From Mansonella perstans (taxonomy: Eukaryota > Nematoda > Chromadorea > Rhabditida > Onchocercidae), in contig JBAMDO010000027.1 of the NCBI GenBank assembly GCA_037074765.1, positions 302,720 through 366,719 of the forward strand: a stretch of DNA of 64,000 bases. The letters are read 5' to 3'. Both the position numbers and the translations under genes were made by a program. This document shows positions 52,866 to 64,000 of the stretch, one piece after another. Numbering within the stretch: position 1 is the stretch's first letter; the number at the start of each line of letters is the position of its first letter. The notes beneath the pieces were generated by a model. The model did no database searches, was not told where the DNA came from, and saw only the letters and a program-made list of their open reading frames with translations.

Positions 52866-55800
52866 AAAATTACAAATCTATCTTTGTTAAAGTAATTTTT
52901 CTTTAAGCAATTAATTTTATTTGAAAGAAAAAAAACTTTTTTGATGCCAATGACTAATGTGTAATTATTGACAGGAAATTTTTTGAAGATTTCATTTCAA
53001 ATTTGATTATTTTTAGCGAATGATAATAGTTGGTGTTTCTTTTTTTAGGAAAAATTTTTCAAGTAGGAGTTTAGGGAATTCAAAATAATATTCCAAAAAA
53101 AGAAATGTTATATGATCGCCCAAGCAGTGACAATTGAAATTGGTGGCAGGACAGAAACGAATGACTAGAAAAGGTTTTGTCATCAGAATGATTTCATGAT
53201 CATAAATGAAAATGATCGAGTTTTGTTTCAGAATTGCTTTAATTATTATTGCTGCCATTTCTAATATAATCACTTCTTTCAAAATAAAAAAATATTCGAA
53301 AAAAATAAATATTGATTCATTTTCCATTAAAATAATTAACTGCATGAAAAAATGTACAATTTTATAATAACGATGAAAGCAGTAGTAGTGGGAAGTGTTT
53401 GGACGAATATATTACATTAACTTCAAATTAAAATAGTTTTTTTTCTTCCCAATTAAATAATTTTAAATTTATTTAACCAAAAAAAAACCAACATTGACTT
53501 AATAAAAATACTCGAAAAATACCATTGCAAAAGTCTATAAACAATTTCAATTTTCAATTTCGTTGTTATAAAATAATTTAAAATGAAACATAAAATTTTC
53601 ATTTAGCCAAAGCTTCAATAGAATAACAATTGTTTCATTATTGGAACGATTGTTAGAAATTTGTTCCTTTCAATTTTATATTTTGTTTTGACGTAAAATT
53701 ACTAAGAAGGAAAAAGGAGCTTGATTTTTTTCCTCGTTTGGAAAATTTTTTTTGGCAATTTCTATATTTAAAATTATAAAATTTCTCATATGTTCTGGAA
53801 AATAAAGGAAGCAAACGAATAATATTTTCCAGATAACTTTTTCAAATTTTTGATTGATTCAAAAAAAACCGAGGAATGAAATGAATGAATGGATGAATGA
53901 ATGAAAGTGAAAAGGACGTTGGAAATGAAAATGATAGAGAAATTAGAAATAAAAATGAAGAAGAAGGAAAAATGACGAATGTTAGGCGACAAGTTATATT
54001 TATCTAAAAAGTGTAAATAAAAATTTTACATAAATTCAGTTTTTTTACACACACTGCTTTCTCTTTCTCTTTCATTTTATCGAAATGAAAAAAAAAAACT
54101 TAAGAAATAAATGAACCAATAAAATGATTAAATTATTTGACGTAAAACTGAATTTTTTAAAATTTTCAGTTAAATAATGTGGATGAACATCTTTGCGGTT
54201 TAAAGTAATTATGGCAAGCGATTTTCCATTTTGCATTCAATAAAATATTAATTATGATAGTGCATATTATATTTCTGGAAGAAATATTCAGGTAATCTTT
54301 TAGTTAACAAAAATATTTCCATCATAGTCTTCATAGTTAAGGGAAATTCAATATTAGTGATAGGCGAAGAAAAAGAGAAATAGATGAAATTTGTCGGATA
54401 TTTGGAAAAGCACTTTTAATCATTCAATGATAATTAAACATTGATTGCATTAATTTTTAATACACTTTTATAGAAGTATTTAAGAAGCTTGGAAATATAA
54501 TTTTCGAGCCTAATCGACAATCTCTGGGATTGGAAAAAAAATTTTTTTTAAAAAATTTTTAGACAGAATAATAATAATAAAATAAGCCTGCATGTTTGCT
54601 AAGCTTTTTTTGCCATCTGTCGCATTGATTGTCATTTATACAATCACTAGGAAAATAAGCAAACAAATGAGTTATAATTTTTAAAAAAAGAGTACAGAGA
54701 AAGAATTAAATTTAATTTTGAATCAAAATGAATTTCACTCTCGAATAGCTCACATTTATTAAAATTAATTAATTGAAAAAAAAGAATAAAGCAGTTGATT
54801 TAAAAAAAAAAGAAAAAAAAAGCCTGCAGAAGCTTATTTTATTAAAATCAAAATTCACTTGAATTGTTTGTTGCATATTTTCCCCTTTTTCTCCCTCCAT
54901 TTTCTTTTTCTGATAAAAAGATTTTAGTAACGAAAACTTCGGTTTTGAAAAAGATATAAAAATTACAATAAACAAACAACGATGATAGTGTCAGTATCGA
55001 AACTATTAGAATTAAACTGGACAATTCCAAAAAGTAAAATTCACATTCAAATCGCACTAAATTTTAATTGTTAGAGCATGAAATGAGCTTATGATATTTG
55101 CTTGTTATCAAATGATTACAAAAAAAAAAAAAAAAAACATAGGCAATTCGTAAAAATATAATTTTTATTTATGACTAAAATTAAAATTTTTTTGAGCAAT
55201 TATTTTTTGATAGGGAGGGAGAAAGCGAGGAAAATTGATCGAGAATAAAAAAAAACACACACAAAAGACTATATTTTAGAGGAAATGGAAAAAATAAAAA
55301 TATTTTGATAGTAAGCAAAAATTTACAAATTTCGATGACAACAATTCTAAAAATTAATTGGTATAAATGACATTAAAATTTCAGCATACAACATTTTTAT
55401 AAATTGATTTGTAAATTTTGTTTTTATTTCAATGAAATTTCAACTAGCAAATAAAGCATGGCAAAGAATGCAAGAATGAAAGAAACGTGTAATTGATGCA
55501 ATGAGGGCGAAATTGGAAATTTAGTGAAATTATAAAATTATATAGGTCAATATGGGATTTCATGAAACGAGAATTGATTAGCAATTTTGTATATTTATGC
55601 AAATTCATTCAAATAGAAAGACATTGCATTGAATTGATATACTTGTTTCATTGTTCATTTTATTAAAGAAATGCAATTTACATTGAAATTTATTTCAATA
55701 ATTTAATTTTATATTCTGATCAACGCAAACTATCAAAAATCTGGTATTTTTCAATGGTGTCACAGAAAAACTAGTTAAGTAGCTATAGTTGATAGAGTGC

Positions 55801-58800
55801 GAAATAAATATAACAACCAAACAACACTTTGTACCACGTCAATTATCGTTGAAAATTCAAATTGGTTATAGCAAATAAATTTTAATAAAATAATCATAGT
55901 TTCATTAATTTATTCAGTTGATTACATAGAAATACAATTCTTCTAACACGATTTTGTTTGTTATTATCAGTTGGCAAAGTTAGTGTTAATGCTCTCAAAT
56001 TTATCATCATTAAATAATCGGCTTAAGTGCAACTGATAAAAACTTAAATTTAATTTCATCAATTGATAGATTTATCAATTATTTGTGAAATTTCCCTTAA
56101 TATAATCAAAACATACTGATCAGTCTTCTATTTTTTACAATAAATTATTAATTGATGTTAAATTTTCATAAATTAATTTGTATTGATTGGAATTATGATG
56201 TAAAATTTGTGCAAACAATTTGTTTGCATGCTGGTAGATGTTTAGAAATTTACAAAAAAAAAAAAAAAAAAAACTAAGCAAAAACGAAATGATTAAAGGC
56301 TAATGATTTTTTGTTTTATTTTTTTTTCCAAAGTTTTTCTTGAAATAAAAAGATAAAAATAGAATTTTTTAACTGTAGGAACACTGCATTAAACATACAT
56401 TAATATATCGAAAGGTAACAAAAAAAAAAATCACAGATTTCCGGTCATATCCGATGATGTCAACTTTTGAATTTTTTTTAGGCCATCATTTCACTACAGT
56501 TTACTATTTATAAATGATCATCCAAGTCGATTTATTATACAATTTTGTTTTTTTTTTTCTATCAAAGTAAATTAAACAGGAACAAAATGAATCATTGCGA
56601 AATGGATAAATAATAAATAAATCATTCAAGAATCTAATTAAGCTTTGATTATTTAAATAGATGGACTAAGGTATGGTAAGAGATAGCTCATGTAAACTTA
56701 TCGTAAACATTCTAGCAAGTAGACTTTGAGTGAATTATGATTTCATATGAACTTCGAAATTACAAAAAAACGAGTAGTTGTCAAAATCAATTCGAATTTA
56801 TTTCCGAAAATCAATTCATTTTTTTTAGCAAAGTAAAATCAATGAAATCGATCATACTTATAGTAGGAAAAATAGATTTGTCAAGAAGAAAAGACAGGAT
56901 ATGCTTTCCGAATATTCATTCCGTAAAAAAAAAGAAGAGAAAACAGGAATCAGAATAATAGGCTAAACCGGAAATTTATGAATGAAAAAAATCGGAGCAA
57001 TGCTAACTTTTTCGTTTGGTTTGAGAAATTTCTTCTTTTTTCTATTTTTAACCAATGAATTTCATTTATCAGATCGTTGACAAAAACTTTCACAAATTCG
57101 CCAAATTTTTTTGACGGAAATTGTGGTGAAATTCTTCTAAAATTGGCTTCTTAGTGCAAATTTACAAAGTTATGTTTAATAAAATGAAAATTTAGGAAGA
57201 AGTTGGAAGAAATTTGCAAACGCTATGCGGATAATTTCATTTGAAGTTTATTGGCAAATTTATCATTACATAAAATTACCGAAATATATTTTGCAAAATC
57301 AAAATGCATCGATAAATCGATAGCAATATTAGTTGCAACTATACGAAATACTATCAATAACAATTATAAAAATATTTCCATTCTTTTACATTTGCTAAAA
57401 TAAAATTTAATATTTTAAGCAAATCAAAACATTGAATCAATTTGGAACTTAATTTGAAAATTGAAATTGAATTTGTCTTCTTTCTCAACAATGAAAAAGA
57501 AGCCAAGTGCAAGAAAGATAATTACAACAATATTTAGCTAAAAAAAATTTCTTTATGAATCTTTTTTTTGCTTTCACTCTGAAAATTTCACTATTAAATC
57601 AAATTACATTTGTTTCGTTCATTTTGCAACTGAAAGTTTTCAAAAAAAAAAATTAAAAAGAGGAAAAATCAATTTTATAAAATTTTTTCACCCAAAAAAT
57701 TCTTCTATCCCAAATTTATGGTTTCAGCAAAAATATTTGAATTTAAATATAAAATTCTTCTGTGACTTCAAGTGAGACAATTGTTTCATAGCAATTTTTC
57801 AATTCAAATCAGCTTTCATGCAATCTTGTAATAATGTCATCCAAAACAATCATCATCATTTGGATCATGTGGAGCAGTTAAATCTAAAAGTTTTGAATAA
57901 TTTTGAGTCATGATTTTTTTCAGTTCAGTTCAAAATATGAATTGATCTGTTATCTAATGAGGGATTTAATTGTTAATTGAAACAATTGCCGCACAGGAAT
58001 CCAATTCTGTCAATAATATGTAGCACAAAATATTTTCATATTGAACACATCGTTATGATTGCTAACTAATCAATTAGTGAAATTCTTCAAATATGAAACA
58101 TTTAAAAAAAAAAAAAAAAACCATGCTCTAAAATGGAAATAATTAGATAATTAAAATTAAAGTAATTATCTCGTTACAATTGAGTTAGAATTAAATTGAC
58201 GTAATAGAAATAATGCAAATGACAATTATCTGTTCAAAATATAAATTTTCAACATAACTTATCCTAATCAAGCGATTTCTTTCTTTTTCTTTTAGTCTTT
58301 AATTTCAATTAGTATTTTCCTTTTATCCTATCCTAACTACCCATTTCACTTTTTCCCACTACATTTCAACCTTATCATATTTGCACTTCTAATCATATTT
58401 TTCTTCATTTCACTTCCTTCTTATCTTTCTTGTCACGTTTCATTTTATTTTCTTCTGCTCAAGAATTATAAAGTTTTCATTTCAGAAAAATTTATTTTTG
58501 AACGAAAGTTACCTGTAAATGAGTGGAAGAAACTTTTCAGTACAAGAATGACAGTGATTAAGTTCGGAAAGAGAATTGAGACAAAAAGAAGTGACTGGTA
58601 ATGGAGGAATGTCGTACATTGAAAGAATTGTGGGGTTTGCGACGAGTGGGCGAGCAGGGAAGGAAGAAGGTGAAAGAAATTGTCAACTGTACTGATGACA
58701 ATAATGTTTGATAATTGATTGCAAAAGGTAGTGGTAATATATGAAGCTTTGTACATTTCATGTGCAATATAGGGGACAATTTCTGTTTTTTCTTTCTTTT

Positions 58801-58801
58801 T

Positions 58802-58803
58802 TG

Positions 58804-58832
<29 letters not shown>
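58802..58832. repeat. Poly-T tract (about 30 bp)
   Basis: A long T run, interrupted by one G-containing step at its left end. Similar tracts lie at 35,505-35,532 and 46,257-46,280. No adjoining retroelement tail or target-site duplication was seen. Confidence 0.9.
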
Positions 58833-58835
<3 letters not shown>

Positions 58836-60454
58836 TGAATTAAAATTGAACGGATATGACAGTATCAGTTTAATTGGGAGTTTGCAGATCGTGAGTTCGG
58901 AACACATTTGATCAACTGCATATTACTATGGGAATATTGATCAATTGTGTATTAATTCCTTGTTAAAATTTTTAAAATTTTTCTATCATAAATAGGTAAT
59001 TAAAAATAGAAATAATTATCAACATCATAACAACAATTACTGAATGGTTATTTTTATAGACACATCAATGATTGTGCTAATAAAAAAAGAATGATTAAAT
59101 TTAATTACGACAAATAAAATTATATATCATCATTAATTAGTATTATCAATAATATTTTTTGGGATAAATATTTGCATATACCTTACGTAAGCTAGATGCA
59201 CATATTGATAATCAATAATTGTATTGATAGTAGAATTATATTATCAAAATTATTATAAAACACAATAACATTGATAATAAATGAAATTACTCATTTTCTT
59301 CATTTGTTAAACAATTAATGCAAAATTTTTATTTTATTCAAGCAAGGAAAAAAAGTTGGCTAATAGATGCTTTATTAATTAATTTGGATACGATAAATTT
59401 TGCTAATTAATTTGAATAGGCAAAATTGGATAAAATAAATTGAACTGAAGATGCAATGAGAAGACTTTTCTATGTTCTAGCTATGCCATTTTCAGCATTA
59501 ACATTTCAATGCTCACCTTGACTTAATTAATTATTAGTTATTGAAGTATGATTTCAACTCTGTAATATAGAAATATTCTACAACACTGTAGAATAGAATA
59601 TTACATTGTTTGGCATTCATTTGCAAATATCATTCATGTTATGATGAAGTCTTGGCAATAATGCAATCCTTCGAAAATTGTCTAAACAACAACATCAGAC
59701 GACATATCGTTCCGATAATTCATTTGGAAACTTACGCTTGTTGCGAATAAAAGTTTTTCTAGAAAGTATAGTTGTACTTTCTTGTTACGTGAAAATTATA
59801 AGTCAAAGTAATCTGAAATAGATTAAAGAACTCAAAATTTAGGTTTTCTTTTATCAGTGACACTCAGAGCCTTGTAATTTTCGGATTACTACTAATCATT
59901 GGTATCATCTCGCACATGATATTATTTACAGTTGAATTGTTGATGACAGTTTTTGAAATTGTCGTTGGTTTTTTTTGCTATTAACAATTTGGTTAACATC
60001 TAATTTTGATTAATTGCTTAAAAATTGAAAAAAATGATTTAATTAGTATTTAAGGATTGCTTATACGTTATTAATGCAATTTCATTATTATCAATTCAAA
60101 CATTTTCGAGCAACATGTTGTTTTTTCCTTTAAAAAAAAAAAAAAACTTTGATTTTTCAGTGATTTAAATTTGAAAATTAATTATGATGACATGAAATGC
60201 GATAATTGTTGTGACATTCAAAAGGAACATTATTTTTTTTTATTATACTTATAAAAAAAACATATTCGAATTAGTGATGGAATTATTAGTGGGAAAGAGA
60301 AAATTAGTATTAATTTATTTTTCTTAACCGATAATTAAAAAGAACTAAGAAATTAATTGTAATTACGTGAAATAGAAATGATAACAAATAAAATAGCGCA
60401 ACCACGGTAACAATAGCTGTGCTGAGAAAAACGATGACTTTAAATACAATGAAA

Positions 60455-60660
60455 CCAACAACAATAACAAACAACAGCAATAACAGCAACAAACAACAAC
60501 AACAGCAAAAACAACAACGACAACAACAAACAGCAACAAAAACAACAAACGACAACAATAGCAGCAACAAACAACAACAGCAACAGTAAACGACGACAAT
60601 AACGGTACAAACAATTAATAACTACAATCACAACAAGCAAGCAATAATAAAGTAACAATA
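60455..60660. repeat. CAA/CAG-rich degenerate trinucleotide region
   Basis: About 200 bases of AACAACAAC and AACAGCAAC-type triplets with ACGACAAC interruptions. The minus-strand frames through it encode Leu/Val/Cys-rich simple sequence and are not credible genes. Confidence 0.92.
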
Positions 60661-63600
60661 ATGAAAAGACTGTCGTTTGAAACATCGGTTAAAAACAATT
60701 ATTTTTAAATAAACGGAAGTTTGTTTATTTTTCTAACATCGTTAATAAAAATTTTGTGGTAATTAATCGCTTTTATGTTTACCAGAAAAAAAAGCTGAAG
60801 AAAAAGGAAAAGCGAACGGAACTGATTTTCATGCTTTTTTTCATTTTTTGAAATCAATTGAAACATCCTTTAAAACACCTTGTCACCATTTTCCCGAGCA
60901 TTTCATTCCATCTCAAAATTACAGTGCTAAAAATGAAAAAAGGGAAAATTACAGTGAATGAAATTTGAAAAAATTCAGAAATATTTTTTTGAAATTAAGA
61001 ACTGTTATAGAGAAAGCCGCCTAATTTATGTGAATAAAGGTGTATTGAGCCTAATGACTAGTTTCAAATTTGAAAAAAAATTCCTCGAAATTTAGGCAAG
61101 CAATTTCAAATGCAATTAGTACCAATTAATTACTTTTGAAGTAATTGGAAAAAAAATTTATTTGATTAAATAACACTAACATTTTATCACTTGATGTATA
61201 AGGTTTTTTTGTTATACGTGGATGAGAGAAATTAGCTAATGCAATTATATAAATGCTACGATCCATGTGACAGTCATCCTATCTATGATAATTTAAACTG
61301 CCCCAATTTTATTGAAAATGCAGTAACCAAAAACTTGAATACTTACTGAAATTTGCCGAAACGAAATAAGGAACAAATAAAAAATGAAAATTTCCGAAAT
61401 AATGTCAATTATGACCTGAAAAGTGGAATTACATGTTCGGATTATTCACATGAAAGCTGTACTTGAACATTGTATTTTAATAAGTGTTAATAAATGATTT
61501 TAAAAAAAGTACGTAGTCCGCAAAACAAAAAAGGCCGGGCAAACTGGAAAAATAGTTCCGGTTAAAACCACGATATTTTTCTGCCATCGATTAATTAATT
61601 AACTAATTCTAGTTCCTATATTTTAAATTTTTTTAGGGAGCAGTCACATTTTCAGCAGCAAATGAATTCTAACAATCAATTACAAATTCACCATTTATAA
61701 GAGTGATGAAAAAGGAAGTTTAAGCTTTGACATAAATTAGAAATGATGTTGAAATATTTTTACTGCCAATTTAATCGTTACCTGAACTTTTTGAAAAAAA
61801 AAAAGCTTATTAGCTAACAAATCATTTTACTTTGTTGACATTACTTCATAAAGTTGGTAGCGAATAAAGAAATGATCAAGAAACTTCTGGAAAACGGATA
61901 AAAAAATTCTCATTTCTAGCTTTAAATTCAAAAATTTAATTATCAAATAAAAAAATAAAATGTTTTCAATTTTTTCTCAAAAATCTAAATTTTCATTTCT
62001 TCGAATTGGCCTGTCATTTATAAATGCAATTCTTTCCGTTCCTTTTTTCCCTGAAAAATAAACAAAAACAGTTTTTTCCGGAAAAATTACAAGATTTTCC
62101 GAACCCATATATATATTTTTATAAGTGATAATTTTTATTGATTTTGGTTAGAGATTTATTTGAAATTTCTGTGAAATTACAAAAGGTTAGATGATCGGAA
62201 TAAGATGGGTTATTTAATGGAGCACCTGTTGATATGCTGTTTAATGAGCAGTTGTGGAGAAGAATGTTGAAATGTTGAAAATTGCAAGCTCCCAATGTTA
62301 TTGCGCATATCAATTATCTGAAGGAGCAATTAAGCGTGGAAAAAAAAAATTTTTGGAAGATTGATTGTTTGAGTAATTAATTAACCCAGTTCTATATTTG
62401 CGTGTTATGCAAATTATTTCGTTTCAAATCAATCATTAATTAAAAAGCTACCAATGAACTAAATGCAAATGTATTTAAATTGATTTTTCTTCAATTTTTT
62501 CTTTTTTTTGATGAAATAATATTAAAGTTTGGTTATAAAAATTAGACAGTTTCATATAATTTATTAATTCCAGGAAAACGATTTATAACTTCTGGGAACA
62601 AATTAAAATACAAAGTTTTTTGACCTTTTTCTAATTATAATATGTCAAAAATTATCGAAGAAAAATAATTAATTGTCTGCTAATAGATATAAGTAAGTAG
62701 AAATGATAACAATAATAATATTAATAGTTGTATGAATTTACTGCATTCTATCCATAATTGGATTATATCATTTTTTTTTGTTTCAGCGATTAAATCTATT
62801 GAAATTTTTAGTTTAATTTGTTTTTTTACACCATTTCATTGCTCGAATTTTCAAAGATATATATGTGTATTTTTTTTCCGAAAATCTTGTGTCATTTTAT
62901 AAATTTTAGAATTATATTTTCTTAAGCTTGGACAGTAATTATGGGTACATACATTTTCAGAATGAATAAAGTAATTTGGGCGCTAATGAAAAATGTCTCA
63001 AAACCAATTGTTCCATTAGATAATTGAAATTTTTAGGTCTGATTTTGATTCGACGAGAAAAAAATAAAACTCTTTTTAAAAGAGAAACAGATAAATTGGT
63101 GGGCATTAAAATGCCCAAAGCTTTCCATCATTTTCTCAACATAAACCACCGATAGACTCTTTGATCATTTTTTTTGCTGAAAAATCCGACGTTTTCTTAT
63201 TGAATCTAATTTTTTTTTTTAATTTTCAAAATGTTTATTCTAAAATAATTATATGGAATAAATCACACGTGATTAGATATCATGTGGATATTTGCACAAT
63301 ATTTACCGGCATCTTCTAAAAACATTTTATACTATACAATAAAAAATTGCTTTATTCGTTTTTTTTTTTTTTTTTTTGAAATGATTTGATACTAAGTTTT
63401 AGTATCGCATTTCAATATTGTATTAAAACTTTGAAAGAAAAAAAAGGAACGAAAAGTTTTTTAATAATATTGCAAAAATTTAACTGAAAGATGCATTTAA
63501 TAATTATTACATTCAATGCATGGATAATGTTTATATAAATATGAATTAGATAATATAGTAATCAAATGATAATCATATATAATATCCGTGAATGCTTAAT

Positions 63601-64000
63601 GTGTCGTAGTACAGTGATTATTTAAATTTGATGGTATAAAAAAAGAATAATGAAAAAATTTATTTCACGAGTAGATTACTTTTACTAAATACTTTGATAC
63701 AAATGCATTTTTAATTGTAACTTAACATCAGTTACTTATTTTTTTTTTCAAATTTCAATAATTGAATTCTTATTTGATCATTTTTTTGATTAATTGCTGA
63801 AAACTAGAACCCGTATAATTCAGAGTTTAATATAAGAAATTATTGTTTGGTGAATTATTCAAATATAAAATTGAAATTTGACCAGCTCGGCATGATAAAT
63901 AAATCAGAATTATCAATTTGGTTAAACTTTGAATTTTTTTCTTCTCTTTCTGCATTTCAATTTGTAAAATTACTAAATGAGAAAATGATGTAGAAGATAA

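Larger units (their letters stand above)
46131..64000. other. Gene-poor AT-rich stretch to the right edge
   Basis: About 18 kb of AT-rich DNA with homopolymers and simple repeats. No exon chain could be built on either strand. Open segments that looked least random are at 52,058-52,003 (minus, encodes a hydrophobic AVILFVHAIVCTIFE), 53,345-53,013 (minus) and about 59,597-59,749 (plus, includes DEVLAIMQSFENCLNNN). None has a recognisable family. The stretch could be intergenic DNA or a very long intron of a gene outside the window. Confidence 0.45.

Noticed and set aside
53013..53345. 110-codon minus-strand ORF
   Set aside because: Hydrophobic and A/T-driven composition, no acceptor or donor of quality and no recognised family; ORFs of this size are expected by chance in 25 kb of such DNA.
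58466..58779. Two overlapping minus-strand ORFs of 96 and 73 codons
   Set aside because: A donor-like GTAACT follows one of them, but composition is dominated by the purine-rich opposite strand and no partner exon was found.
60310..60685. Three minus-strand ORFs rich in Leu, Val and Cys that look like membrane proteins
   Set aside because: All three are frames of the CAA/CAG-rich simple repeat on the opposite strand.

Overview
This is a window of animal nuclear DNA, and the gene content points to a nematode, most likely a filarial or other spirurid worm. The reasons are small exons separated by short AT-rich introns, very AT-rich intergenic DNA full of A/T homopolymers, a large chitin-binding eggshell-type protein, an astacin of the nematode NAS-36/NAS-37 moulting class, and possible trans-splice acceptors just before start codons. 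I could not name the species from sequence alone. All exon coordinates below were worked out by hand from GT/AG signals and reading phase. They are predictions, but phase was checked across each junction I report.

Layout. (1) Positions 1-12,826, minus strand: one gene of at least 45 exons, running off the left edge. It encodes a secreted protein with at least 24 six-cysteine peritrophin-A/CBM14 chitin-binding modules and resembles C. elegans CBD-1, the eggshell vitelline-layer protein. (2) 15,339-23,422, minus: an 8-exon Fringe-type beta-1,3-N-acetylglucosaminyltransferase. (3) 26,857-35,055, minus: an 11-exon secreted astacin metalloprotease with prodomain, catalytic domain, EGF, CUB and TSP1 domains. 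(4) 29,943-31,198, plus: a 4-exon STAR/KH RNA-binding protein lying wholly inside a 3.5-kb intron of the astacin, on the opposite strand. (5) 36,429-38,854, minus: a 6-exon acidic, low-complexity orphan of 384 residues. (6) About 38.9-64 kb: 25 kb in which I can support no complete gene. It holds microsatellites, a 450-bp ATC array, a 23-bp minisatellite, a 32-bp-period and other small repeats, and a few weak coding-like islands.

Four of the five confident genes are on the minus strand; only the nested STAR gene is on the plus strand. I see no operon with short intergenic spacing. The eggshell protein (chitin binding) and the astacin (cuticle shedding) both act on extracellular matrix, Fringe would act in the Golgi on EGF-repeat receptors, and the STAR protein would act on RNA. 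Nothing in the sequence ties them into one pathway. No rRNA, tRNA, CRISPR, insertion sequence or intact transposon was recognised.
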